In this document: positions 10,701-18,046 of the stretch, piece after piece
How the letters are laid out: every line of letters begins with the position of its first letter
Numbering within the stretch: the first letter of the stretch is position 1
Source: an uncultured Clostridia bacterium
GTDB lineage: Bacteria > Bacillota_A > Clostridia > TANB77 > CAG-508
DNA length: 24,475 nucleotides
NCBI GenBank assembly: GCA_947594095.1
Contig: CANQEA010000012.1
Coordinates: forward strand, 1 to 24,475
Reading direction: 5' to 3'
Program-made: the position numbers and the translations under genes
The notes under the pieces: generated by a model
What the model was told of the DNA's origin: nothing
Database searches by the model: none
Seen by the model: only the letters and a program-made list of their open reading frames with translations

Positions 10701-12486
10701 AATTTATGTAACATTTGAATTAGATGCCAATGCTATTGATGCAGCATTTAGCAGAGGAGAAGAAGCTAGATTATTTAGAAGTGTTGGTGAAATTAATTCT
10801 TACTCAACATATGAAAATGGAAAAATTTATGCAGGAGTTGATGTGGATTCTAACCCAGCAAATACAATACCAGAACCTGCTACGCAAAATCCAAAGTCAG
10901 AAGATAGGAAAACTTACGAAGATGACACATTCGCAGCACCAGCATTTAAGTTAAGAGAAGCAGAAGCAAGAACAGTTAGCGGAAATGTATTTGAAGATGC
11001 TGTAATAGATCCAGATTCAAATGGAAACCAGGTATTAGGAGATGGATTACTTGATAACAAACCAATTTCAGGAGTAAAAGTTATTCTTAAAGAAAAGAAT
11101 AGTGCAGTTGAGGATAAAGTAACTTTAACAGATGATAATGGTAATTATGAATTTACAGAAGCTAGTGGTAACGATACTGATGGAATTGGAATTATAGCAG
11201 GTGATTACAACGTAGAGTTTGACTGGGGAATTAATCAAGGTGGTTATAACGTACAAAACTATAAAGGAACTATCTATAAAGCAGGAGGAGAGGACAACGA
11301 CTTATGGCATTTACAAGAAGATACAAGATATTCAGATGCTATAGATGATATGGAAACAAGAAAAACAATTGATACAGAAATTGCAGTTGTTAACTATAAA
11401 CATACTATAGACAATAAAGAAAATTATAAAGACACAAATTTATTCTCAACTCAAATAATGGATTCTACAACTCCAGATATGAACATAGGAATAGAGGATA
11501 AACCAGAACAAGTAACATATGCTCAAGATGATGGAACTATTGCAATTAATGAATATTCTGTAAATAATGTTGACTTCGGTATTGTTGAAAGACCAGACCA
11601 AGAACTAGATATTTCAAAAAGAGTATCTCATATTAAAATTACACTAGCTAATGGTCAAGTAGTAACAGATGCAGAATTAGAAAAAGATGCTAATGGAAAT
11701 GTTAAATTAACAGGACAAAAAGACCATTTAACATATTTTGCTCCACAACCAGGTAGCACAGTTGAACAAAGCAAGTATGGAATGATTAGAGCAGAACTTG
11801 ATAATGAACTTATACAAGGAGCTAAACTAGAAATTACTTATACAATTAATGTAAAGAATACAAGTAGATTAGACTATGAAGAATCAGAATACTACAAATA
11901 CGGAATAAAAGATGGTATGACTCCAATCCGAATGAGAGCAAGTAAAATTGCAGATTACTTAGATAAAGAATGGGCAGCTAGTGAAGGAGACACAAATGCA
12001 GGATGGAATGTTTTGGATGGAACTGAAATAGAAAATTTAAAAGCTGACTTGGTATTGGCATCAAAAGGACGTGAATTTGTAGCAGATACATTAGGAAAAA
12101 CAGAAACTGAAATTGATGCAGATGGTAACATGAACATTAGTAATCTTGCTCAAAGAAATGTATTACTTTATGAGGATGATACTTTATTAGCACCAGGAGA
12201 GAACAATGATATCCATACACTTACTGTTTCAAAATTGTTAACAACAGGTGAAGATATTAACTTAAATAACAATTCTGAAATAATAGAAATTACAAGAACA
12301 AGTGGTGAAGATGGAATCTATGGTAGAATTCCAGGAAAAATGAATAGTTATGATTCAGAGACAACAAATGTTACACCAAGCACTGGTGAAAATAGAGATA
12401 TTACATTACCAATCGCCCTTGGAACAACAGCTTTACTACTTACTGCTGCAGGAATTGTACTTATTAAGAAAAAAGTATTAAAATAA
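7777..12486 (+). CDS. Giant secreted surface protein B: SpaA-like and SdrD-B-like domains, STG-type anchor
   Basis: This 1569-residue protein starts one base after the previous stop, with AAAGGAGG overlapping the end of protein A. Residues 1 to about 31 are a signal peptide or anchor. Residues about 40-380 form an N-terminal head, with SAYCLN (Cys90) and LALQMSYMKY (Gln195) placed like the Cys and Gln of thioester adhesin domains. Two SpaA-like prealbumin domains follow at about 385-480 (TLRIKKVDATT to YSLYETKNPNKGY) and 494-605. After a PPPN linker come two modules, each an SdrD-B-like domain (about 623 and 1065) plus a larger beta domain (about 820 and 1275). The C-terminus reads TPSTGEN, a hydrophobic helix and IKKKVLK, a sortase-type signal lacking the usual Leu-Pro. 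SpaA and related domains often carry Lys-Asn isopeptide bonds. It is probably a wall-attached adhesin working with protein A. Confidence 0.82.
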   Translation: MLKDKSIIRTIVIGLIVITGVIALLVNFSQAGFVDNNANIYDNDLAWQIANWGVDTWFTRDANDLIGKELNVYHASSKNQATIRQKSAYCLNSHGQTEGGNIYKILNIIDVDVNMGDYIDGKPGITTVYGGSEGNVWSSTTGNKVTDDSEGKYASEGTDHAIELAYLAANAFANGETKVVENSGHVDGAYKLALQMSYMKYFNNLIKQEEEGGIGLSFTLKPDLDLTGWHESTRAQQEAAYNYAQKLKNYRFIDKSVKGQQSITYNAEKDITYIGPYQLGIQETTAEAFRINDGNIQAEGFTEYLGGDLVTDVKTLPNSKDFYIGIKGNKQNEIYNVQVISWTTSGLASARLAFLQVNGGQNLVLYGGKLQDKQAIVNLPLPSSDTLRIKKVDATTRATLANVGFKLKQDSTGLYAQQKLDGTITYVSSSAATEFKTQSNGILEIKGLQAGTYSLYETKNPNKGYQFDKTVPVISVSVPTAGMQVVENHKDQQLTLTIIKEGWNATETSFLEYLKDVEFIIQDATTDEYIAGITNGEIQYTTNINKAKKYTTNSKGKVVIEGLESRKYNIYEINNPNSNYIKDVVSYSKPVKTVYLSQSSKEVKIINRKRSNPPPNHKDEGDATISGYVWLDGVPENKLSTRDDVYSGEANGDKKLSGIKVVLMNGTNKVKSVTTNNEGEYEFTGLSKSELKKYHIEFEYDGLKYTSVKSNINIDSGSKASETSASREELNKKFNSIEGTGGYTGISKNSDNVKTFDLTYTEASHKAIDVKTNETPIAIASTDEAGFKISSHTTPEDADDDEDVYVKNVNLGLYIRPQPDLSLGSDIQSVKVVANGKEHVYEYSKRYNNQGELTSYGVEYEDAYLRNTYEAPVYRADWTAGMENNNWTSKIDFGVYVTYCINVSNESSVLDAKVNSIIDYFDERYAVIKIGTSYDKGNITGGEIPTPRSERSNVQGYSKIVIPTNMDIEHGKNNKIYVTFELDANAIDAAFSRGEEARLFRSVGEINSYSTYENGKIYAGVDVDSNPANTIPEPATQNPKSEDRKTYEDDTFAAPAFKLREAEARTVSGNVFEDAVIDPDSNGNQVLGDGLLDNKPISGVKVILKEKNSAVEDKVTLTDDNGNYEFTEASGNDTDGIGIIAGDYNVEFDWGINQGGYNVQNYKGTIYKAGGEDNDLWHLQEDTRYSDAIDDMETRKTIDTEIAVVNYKHTIDNKENYKDTNLFSTQIMDSTTPDMNIGIEDKPEQVTYAQDDGTIAINEYSVNNVDFGIVERPDQELDISKRVSHIKITLANGQVVTDAELEKDANGNVKLTGQKDHLTYFAPQPGSTVEQSKYGMIRAELDNELIQGAKLEITYTINVKNTSRLDYEESEYYKYGIKDGMTPIRMRASKIADYLDKEWAASEGDTNAGWNVLDGTEIENLKADLVLASKGREFVADTLGKTETEIDADGNMNISNLAQRNVLLYEDDTLLAPGENNDIHTLTVSKLLTTGEDINLNNNSEIIEITRTSGEDGIYGRIPGKMNSYDSETTNVTPSTGENRDITLPIALGTTALLLTAAGIVLIKKKVLK

Positions 12487-12512
12487 ACTCATAAAAGTTT
12501 ATAAATAATATC

Positions 12513-12559
12513 AAAGGGAATTCCTTAAGTTCAAGTAACTTAAAGGAATTCTCTTTTTT
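12513..12559 (+). terminator. Rho-independent terminator of the giant surface-protein operon
   Basis: GAATTCCTTAAGTT (from 12518) pairs with AACTTAAAGGAATTC (one bulged A), flanked by AAAGG and CTCTTTTTT. The strong stem and T6 tract close the two-gene operon. Confidence 0.85.
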
Positions 12560-12562
12560 CTA

Positions 12563-12591
12563 TTGCAAAAATTTAGAATATAATTTATAAT
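12563..12591 (+). promoter_or_regulatory. Promoter of the DUF975 gene
   Basis: TTGCAA (12563-12568), a 17-bp spacer and a perfect TATAAT (12586-12591) lie just after the terminator. Transcription would start about 20 bases before the GAGGAGAG ribosome binding site. Confidence 0.78.
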
Positions 12592-12617
12592 AATGAGCAA
12601 GAGGAGAGATTAATAAA

Positions 12618-13562
12618 ATGTGGACAAGAAAAGAATTAAAAACAAAAGCAAAAGAAGTTGTCAAAAGAAATTATTGGACAGCAATTATTGTATGTTTTTT
12701 AATAGCACTTCTTACTGGTGAATTTGGAACATCTGTTATAGGAGTAGGACAAACGTCTGATTCCATGGATCCATATTATATTGTAAGACAAGCAGAATAT
12801 TTTGCTAAAGATAGACTAGGAATACCATATGATAAAGAAACAGAAAAAAACAGTGACAATATGGGAATAGACGGAGAAAAAACTAATGAAGCAAAAGAAT
12901 TATTTGATTTAAATATAGAGAATATTGCAAAAGATGTACCTACTAATGTTTTAAAAGCAATAGATGCTAACTTAAATAGTGCCACAAAATCACAAAAATA
13001 TATATTTAAAATATGGGATGCAATTAATTTATTTGATTTAAATAAAACAACTCAAGGAATTATTCTTTGTATTGCAGCAGTACTTGCGTTACTATTTACC
13101 ATATTTATTGCAGATCCAATGATAGTTGGAGGAAAAAGGTATTTTATAAAAGCAAGAAATTCAAAAAATACAAAAGTGTCTGAAATGTTTAAAATATTTA
13201 AAGAAGAAAATTGGTTAAATGTTGCTATAATAATGTTTCTAAGAAATCTATATACTTTTTTATGGTATTTAACAATAATTGGTGGAATTATAAAAACATA
13301 TGAATACCGTATGATACCATATATATTAGCAGATAATCCAAAAATAAAAAGAAAAGAAGCATTCAAATTATCTAAAGAAATGATGAAAGGAAATAAATGG
13401 AGAACATTTATATTAGATATGTCATTTTTCCTTTGGAACTTTTTATCAGTGCTTACTTGGGGATTGCTTAGCATATTCTGGGTAAATCCATATAATAGTG
13501 CAACAATAGCAGAATTATATATATATTTAAAAAATGAAAATAAAAAATCTAAAGTGGCTTAA
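12618..13562 (+). CDS. DUF975 family integral membrane protein
   Basis: The 314-residue protein opens with MWTRKELKTKAKE, the characteristic start of the DUF975 family. This is followed by a first membrane helix (about 20-38), a soluble extracellular-looking segment (about 39-135), and then several more helices. The C-terminal third carries the conserved family pattern: a YILADNP turn, basic residues, SKEMMKGNKWRTF, a LDMSFFLWNFLSVLTWG helix and a final VNPY with AELY. The family is common in Firmicutes and has no established function. It has its own promoter and its terminator overlaps the stop codon, so it appears monocistronic. Family assignment is firm, function unknown. Confidence 0.85.
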   Translation: MWTRKELKTKAKEVVKRNYWTAIIVCFLIALLTGEFGTSVIGVGQTSDSMDPYYIVRQAEYFAKDRLGIPYDKETEKNSDNMGIDGEKTNEAKELFDLNIENIAKDVPTNVLKAIDANLNSATKSQKYIFKIWDAINLFDLNKTTQGIILCIAAVLALLFTIFIADPMIVGGKRYFIKARNSKNTKVSEMFKIFKEENWLNVAIIMFLRNLYTFLWYLTIIGGIIKTYEYRMIPYILADNPKIKRKEAFKLSKEMMKGNKWRTFILDMSFFLWNFLSVLTWGLLSIFWVNPYNSATIAELYIYLKNENKKSKVA

Positions 13563-13578
13563 TCATTTTAGATTTTTT
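13542..13578 (+). terminator. Terminator overlapping the end of the DUF975 gene
   Basis: AAAAAATCTAAA (13542-13553) pairs perfectly with TTTAGATTTTTT (13567-13578) around a 13-base loop that contains the stop codon at 13560. The 3' arm ends in T6, as in a Rho-independent terminator. The last codons of the gene therefore form half of its terminator. Confidence 0.75.
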
Positions 13579-13653
13579 GCTTTTGTAAGTTCTAAATTTT
13601 CTTTAAAATTTTAAATTTTATATAGGCTAAATTAAAAAAATCTAAAAAAAAGG

Positions 13654-13682
13654 TTGCAAAATTGAAATAAATAAGCTAAAAT
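13654..13682 (+). promoter_or_regulatory. Promoter of topA
   Basis: TTGCAA (13654-13659), a 17-bp spacer and TAAAAT (13677-13682). The -35 TTGCAAAA is the same as that of the DUF975 promoter upstream. Confidence 0.7.
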
Positions 13683-13721
13683 ACTGTAAGTAAGTCTTAA
13701 CAAATTTAAAGGAAAGGAGAG

Positions 13722-13754
13722 ATGTTAGAACATCTAACATCGACAAAACTATAA
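13722..13754 (+). promoter_or_regulatory. topA leader: 10-codon ORF, 8-bp hairpin and TAATG coupling
   Basis: The ribosome binding site (AAAGGAGAG, ending at 13721) directly precedes an ATG at 13722, not the topA ATG at 13754. From 13722 a tiny ORF (MLEHLTSTKL) runs to a TAA that overlaps the topA start as TAATG. The first 19 bases of this ORF are also a perfect hairpin: ATGTTAGA (13722-13729) and TCTAACAT (13733-13740) around an ACA loop. Either the leader is translated and coupled to topA, or the hairpin closes the distance between the ribosome binding site and the topA start. The sequence elements are certain; the mechanism is inferred. Confidence 0.6.
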
Positions 13755-15742
13755 TGGCTGATAAATTAATTATTGTGGAATCTCCTGCAAAAGCAAATAC
13801 AATAAAAAAGTTTTTAGGTGGAAGTACAAAAGTTGTAGCATCTATGGGACATATAAGAGATTTACCTAAATCTAAAATGGGAATAAATATAGAAAAGGAC
13901 TTTGAACCAGAATATATTAATATAAGGGGAAAAGGAGATTTAATTAAAACATTAAAGCAAGAGGCAAAAAAAGCAAAGAAAATATATCTTGCTACTGACC
14001 CTGACCGTGAGGGAGAAGCAATTGCATGGCATTTAGCAACAATATTGGCAGATGAAGAAAATAAAATTACAAGAGTTACATTTAATGAAATAACCAAATC
14101 TGCTGTACAAAAGGCTATAAAAGAACCAAGAGATATAGATATAAATTTAGTAAATGCTCAACAAGCAAGAAGAGTATTAGACAGAATTGTTGGATATAAA
14201 ATGAGTCCAGTTCTATGGAAAAAAGTAAGAAGAGGTTTATCTGCTGGTAGAGTACAATCTGTTGCAGTAAAACTAATTGTTGATAGAGAAGAAGAAATAG
14301 AAAAATTTATTCCAGAAGAATATTGGAATATTTATGCTAAGCTTAAAAGCAAAAAATCAAAAACAGAATTTGATGCACATCTTTATGGAAAACAAGGTAA
14401 AAAAATAGAGATAAGAAACGAACAAGAAGCGGATAAAATCTTAAAAGATTTGGAAAATGCAACATATATTGTAAATGACGTGAAAATAGGAGAAAAGAAA
14501 AGAACACCTGCACCACCATTTACAACAAGTACAATGCAACAAGAAGCATCAAGAAAATTAGGATTTACTCTAAAAAGAACAATGGCAACAGCTCAAAATT
14601 TATATGAAGGTATAAAAATCCCTGAAAAAGGTGTAGTAGGTCTTATTACTTATATGAGAACAGACTCAACTAGAATTTCAGAAGAAGCAAGAGCTGCTGC
14701 AAAAAAACATATAGTTGGAACTTATGGAGAAAGTTACTACGAAAATCGTTATTACAGAACAAGCAAGGATTCACAAGATGCCCATGAAGCAATAAGACCA
14801 ACATATGCTGATTTAGAACCAGATTCTATTAAAGATTATTTAAGCAAAGACCAATATAAACTATATAAATTGATTTATAATAGATTTATGGCAAGTCAAA
14901 TGGCACCTGCTGTATTTGATACTATGGCTGTTTCAATTAAAGCAAATGAATATGATTTTAAGGCAAATGGTCAGAAAATAAAATTTAAAGGTTTTATGGT
15001 TTTATATGTAGAAGGAACAGATGAAAAAGAAAAAGAAGAAGCGGGAATGTTACCAGACTTAGAAAAAGATGAACAAGTAAGTTTAAAGAAATTGGATCCA
15101 AAACAAAGTTTTACAGAACCACCTGCAAGATATACGGAAGCAAGCCTTGTAAAAGCTTTGGAAGAAAAGGGAATAGGTAGACCAAGTACATATTCACCAA
15201 CAATTACTACAATTTTAGAAAGAAGATATATAGAAAAAGAACAAAAACAACTTTTACCAACAGAACTAGGAAAAGTTGTGAATAAATTACTTACAGAAAA
15301 CTTTGAAGATGTAATTAATGTAGAATTCACTGCAAAAATTGAAAATGAATTTGATGATATTGCAGAAGGTAAAGAAGCATGGAAAAAGATGATAAGAGAA
15401 TTCTACGAACCATTTGAAAAAGAAATTGAGAAAGTAGAAAAAGAACTTGAACATGTTGAATTAACTGAAGAAGTATCTGATGTACAATGCGAAAAATGTG
15501 GTAGAATGATGGTTTATAAATATGGAAAATTCGGTAAATTTTTGGCATGCCCTGGCTATCCAGAGTGTAAAAATGCAAAACCTATTGTTCAAACTATTAA
15601 AGAGCCATGTCCAAAATGTGGTGGAAAAGTACAAATTAGAAAAACAAAGAAAAGAAGAAATTATTATATTTGTGAAAACAATCCAAAATCTTGTGACTAC
15701 ATCTCATGGAATAAACCAACAAGTAAAGAAAAAAAGAAATAA
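13754..15742 (+). CDS. topA: DNA topoisomerase I (type IA)
   Basis: This 662-residue type IA topoisomerase relaxes negative supercoils through a 5'-phosphotyrosyl intermediate. The TOPRIM domain begins at the N-terminus (LIIVESPAKANTIKKF, Glu9) and carries TDPDREGE (Asp82, Asp84, Glu86) for Mg binding. The catalytic Tyr is Tyr300 in ITYMRTDST. HEAIRPT and the GIGRPSTYSPTI signature of the clamp domain follow. The C-terminus has two Topo-C4 zinc fingers with clear Cys pairs: CEKCG to CPGYPEC, and CPKCG to the final C of CENNPKSC. A length near 660-690 is normal for Firmicutes. The start at 754 of this block begins the conserved sequence at once (MADKLIIVES). It is preceded by an unusual leader and followed by a strong bidirectional terminator, so it appears to be a single-gene unit. 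Often found next to dprA or trmFO in Firmicutes, but not here. Confidence 0.96.
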   Translation: MADKLIIVESPAKANTIKKFLGGSTKVVASMGHIRDLPKSKMGINIEKDFEPEYINIRGKGDLIKTLKQEAKKAKKIYLATDPDREGEAIAWHLATILADEENKITRVTFNEITKSAVQKAIKEPRDIDINLVNAQQARRVLDRIVGYKMSPVLWKKVRRGLSAGRVQSVAVKLIVDREEEIEKFIPEEYWNIYAKLKSKKSKTEFDAHLYGKQGKKIEIRNEQEADKILKDLENATYIVNDVKIGEKKRTPAPPFTTSTMQQEASRKLGFTLKRTMATAQNLYEGIKIPEKGVVGLITYMRTDSTRISEEARAAAKKHIVGTYGESYYENRYYRTSKDSQDAHEAIRPTYADLEPDSIKDYLSKDQYKLYKLIYNRFMASQMAPAVFDTMAVSIKANEYDFKANGQKIKFKGFMVLYVEGTDEKEKEEAGMLPDLEKDEQVSLKKLDPKQSFTEPPARYTEASLVKALEEKGIGRPSTYSPTITTILERRYIEKEQKQLLPTELGKVVNKLLTENFEDVINVEFTAKIENEFDDIAEGKEAWKKMIREFYEPFEKEIEKVEKELEHVELTEEVSDVQCEKCGRMMVYKYGKFGKFLACPGYPECKNAKPIVQTIKEPCPKCGGKVQIRKTKKRRNYYICENNPKSCDYISWNKPTSKEKKK

Positions 15743-15747
15743 AATTA

Positions 15748-15776
15748 ATACCCTATGCTACTAAAGCATGGGGTAT
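15748..15776. terminator. Bidirectional terminator between topA and the pyrophosphorylase gene
   Basis: ATACCCTATGCT (15748-15759) pairs with AGCATGGGGTAT (15765-15776), 12 bp with one G-T pair, loop ACTAA. T-rich runs lie on both sides for both directions (ATCTTTTTATTTTTTT on the plus strand, TTTTATTTCTTTTTTT on the minus strand). It serves two converging genes. Confidence 0.85.
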
Positions 15777-15788
15777 CAATTTATCTTT

Positions 15789-17033
15789 TTATTTTTTTGC
15801 TTTTAAATATTTTTCTATTGCTGTGTCTGGGTTGTATATGCCTGTAAAGTCTTTAATTGGTGCAAATTCTTCTTTTTCACTAACACGAAGAAGAAGCATG
15901 TCATCAAAGTATTTAAATGCATCAAAAATAAAATTTTCAAATTTAAAACTGTTTGGCTTATCAGGTACTTGTTTAACACCTTCATCATTTACAAAGGTAT
16001 TCTTTTTAAATGCTCTATGAAAAGGAAGATTAATATTTGCAACTTTTTCAATTGCTTCTATACTCATTAAATGAGAAAGCATATTAGCTTCTCTGTATAA
16101 GAACATACCATTTTCATCTTTCTGTTCAGATATATTTAAATCTATATCATCATAATCTAATATTCCAGGCTTTCCATCTTTTCTACAATACACTGCTGTT
16201 TTTTCTAATGCACCTTTTTTGAATATAGATTTTGATGCAATTTCATTATGTGTTGCAATAGTTAGGCCTAAGAATAAGGGGTCTACATTTTTAAGAAGTA
16301 CATTATCAATTCCTCCAAAAGAACACCAACTAATTCCTTGTGATTTTAAGATATCTAAAATTCCTTTTTCTTTCATAGAAACAAATACATTTCCATTTCC
16401 ATTTGAAGCTTCTTTTATCAGGTAAGGTTCTTGTAAAATAAGTTTTCTTTCTGTATTAATAATTGGTAAATTATTTTGTGTAAAAAATGTTACTTTATCT
16501 TTTGGATACCCGAAAAAGTCATTTAATTTAAAAAATTCTTTTGTTGCATAATCGTTATCTGTACTTGTCATAACAAACCATGGAAGAGATATATTATATT
16601 TTTCATTTGTAGATTTAATGTCATCACACATTATTTCAAATAATGATTTTTTTCTTGGTTTTAAATCAAGCATATAAGTCCCTTTAGGACCATGATATCT
16701 AAGTCTACTTCCTTGACCTCCTGCCATTGTTATTACAGCAATCTTTTCATTATGTATTACTTCTTCACCAAGTTCTGTATAATAGTCTATCTGTTCTTTA
16801 GTTAATTTGTTTTTTTCAAAGTGACGCAATGGAGAAAATGTATTGTAACTAAAGTTATCATTTTTCATAGAATTATCATATAAATTTAATATATTTTCAA
16901 AATCAATTTTTAATATTTGAGAGGTTAATATATTTTTTTCTTCATCATTTAGTTCATCATATAAACATAGTAAATGCTCTTGATCATATTTTTTTAGAAT
17001 ACTTTTAGCATTTTCTAAATTCGAGTCATTCAT
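15789..17033 (-). CDS. UDPGP-family UDP-sugar pyrophosphorylase (UDP-N-acetylhexosamine type)
   Basis: The 414-residue protein is a nucleotidyltransferase of the UTP-glucose-1-P/UDP-N-acetylglucosamine pyrophosphorylase family that is typical of eukaryotes (UAP1-like) and unrelated in detail to bacterial GalU or GlmU. Visible features are the UTP-binding loop MAGGQGSRL (about 103-111), GPKGTY (115-120), a GNGN substrate loop, the GGIDNVLL strand and a C-terminal KFENFIFDAF. About 90 N-terminal helical residues precede the catalytic fold, as in UAP1. It should join a hexose- or N-acetylhexosamine-1-phosphate to UTP, giving a UDP-sugar for envelope polysaccharides; which sugar cannot be read from sequence. 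The start has an AAGGAGTG site upstream. It lies 49 bases after the metallophosphoesterase gene on the same strand, so they probably share a transcript. Confidence 0.8.
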   Translation of the reverse strand: MNDSNLENAKSILKKYDQEHLLCLYDELNDEEKNILTSQILKIDFENILNLYDNSMKNDNFSYNTFSPLRHFEKNKLTKEQIDYYTELGEEVIHNEKIAVITMAGGQGSRLRYHGPKGTYMLDLKPRKKSLFEIMCDDIKSTNEKYNISLPWFVMTSTDNDYATKEFFKLNDFFGYPKDKVTFFTQNNLPIINTERKLILQEPYLIKEASNGNGNVFVSMKEKGILDILKSQGISWCSFGGIDNVLLKNVDPLFLGLTIATHNEIASKSIFKKGALEKTAVYCRKDGKPGILDYDDIDLNISEQKDENGMFLYREANMLSHLMSIEAIEKVANINLPFHRAFKKNTFVNDEGVKQVPDKPNSFKFENFIFDAFKYFDDMLLLRVSEKEEFAPIKDFTGIYNPDTAIEKYLKAKK

Positions 17034-17082
17034 ACAGATTATTCACTCCTTTATTATGCTTTCTTTTATATTAGTGTACAGC

Positions 17083-17901
17083 CTAATTTTGTGGATATAT
17101 TGTTGGCATAGCGCCTTTTAAGCTGCTAATTGATAAATTTTTAGTCCAATCAGACATAGTAGATTCTTTAACATATTTTATTTCTTTTTCAACATCATAA
17201 GGGACTCTTACAAGGTTAAAAGAAATTGGCTTTAATTTTTGCTCACCATAAAAACCCTCCACTATTATATAAGATGCAAGAGTCGAAAATTTGTTACTTT
17301 TGTCATTAATATCATCATTTAACATTTCAACTGCAATACCAACACTACCAGGGTTAAACAATGTTTTATTTTTAAAGCGAACAATACATGGGGTATGAAT
17401 ATGTCCATATCCTATGATATCTGGTATAGGGTCAGAGTCTTTTTTACCAATGAAATCTGTATTTTTAAACATTTCTTCAGGGCCATCTAATTCTATTTTA
17501 CCATTTTCACTGCCCTTATTTGAATACATTGGATTATATATATGGTCTAGGCTATAAGGTGATGCGTGAAAAAGTCTAATAAAGTAACCACTCATATAAA
17601 ATTCGTGAATTTTTGGAAGGGAATATATAAAATTTGCCCTTTCTTCGCCAATTTTTACTCTAGACCAAAAACCTTTGTCTTTAGCCTCAGGACAACATAT
17701 AGCATAATCCGTGTTTCCAATTAAAATTACCTCACATACTTCTTTTAATTTATCTATTACTAGGTCAGGGTTTGCACATTTAACAATACTATCACCTAAA
17801 CAGAAAATTCTTTTGATGTCTCTAGCTTTTATATCTTCAAGTACTGCGTTTAATGCCGTGATATTTCCATGTACATCTGATATTATTGCAATTTTATCCA
17901 T
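17083..17901 (-). CDS. Calcineurin-like metallophosphoesterase (YfcE/MJ0936 type)
   Basis: The 272-residue enzyme has the full set of dimetal phosphoesterase motifs in order: DVHGN (Asp9, His11), LGD (Asp37), GNTD (Asn63, Asp65), FHASP (His112), GHIHTP (His167, His169) and NPGSVG (183-188). GNTD replaces the usual GNHD, so the catalytic-site His is missing, as in a number of the smaller Metallophos_2 proteins. Members hydrolyse phosphodiesters or phosphomonoesters with Mn or similar metals; the substrate is unknown. About 60 residues after NPGSVG form an extra C-terminal part. The AGGAG site 8 bases upstream supports the start. It is first in a probable two-gene operon with the UDP-sugar pyrophosphorylase, and divergent from the gene at 18047. 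A weak promoter candidate lies in 17910-17975 on the minus strand, but I could not fix it. Confidence 0.85.
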   Translation of the reverse strand: MDKIAIISDVHGNITALNAVLEDIKARDIKRIFCLGDSIVKCANPDLVIDKLKEVCEVILIGNTDYAICCPEAKDKGFWSRVKIGEERANFIYSLPKIHEFYMSGYFIRLFHASPYSLDHIYNPMYSNKGSENGKIELDGPEEMFKNTDFIGKKDSDPIPDIIGYGHIHTPCIVRFKNKTLFNPGSVGIAVEMLNDDINDKSNKFSTLASYIIVEGFYGEQKLKPISFNLVRVPYDVEKEIKYVKESTMSDWTKNLSISSLKGAMPTIYPQN

Positions 17902-17992
17902 CGTTTAATGCTCCTTCTAAAAAATATTATTCATAAAATAAGTTTACTACAAAATATTCAAAAAGTCTACTATCAAAATGAAAAAATTACTA

Positions 17993-18022
17993 TTTACAAA
18001 ATTAATATTAGTGTGTTATAAT
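17993..18022 (+). promoter_or_regulatory. Extended -10 promoter for the beta-repeat membrane protein
   Basis: TTTACA (17993-17998), an 18-bp spacer and TATAAT (18017-18022), with TG at the extended -10 position (TGTTATAAT). It lies inside the longest open frame (ATG 17978), which shows that the true start must be downstream. Confidence 0.7.
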
Positions 18023-18046
18023 CATTTTAGAAAAAGAGGTGTAATG

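Noticed and set aside
10724..10954. 76-codon open frame inside protein B
   Set aside because: It is an out-of-frame shadow of the giant gene with no ribosome site of its own and unlikely composition.
13642..14097. Minus-strand open frame over the start of topA
   Set aside because: It is antisense to the highly conserved TOPRIM region and has no supporting signals.
17978..18046. Longer start (ATG 17978) for the beta-repeat protein
   Set aside because: The promoter -35 and -10 lie inside this extension and there is no ribosome binding site before it; the site before 18047 is good.
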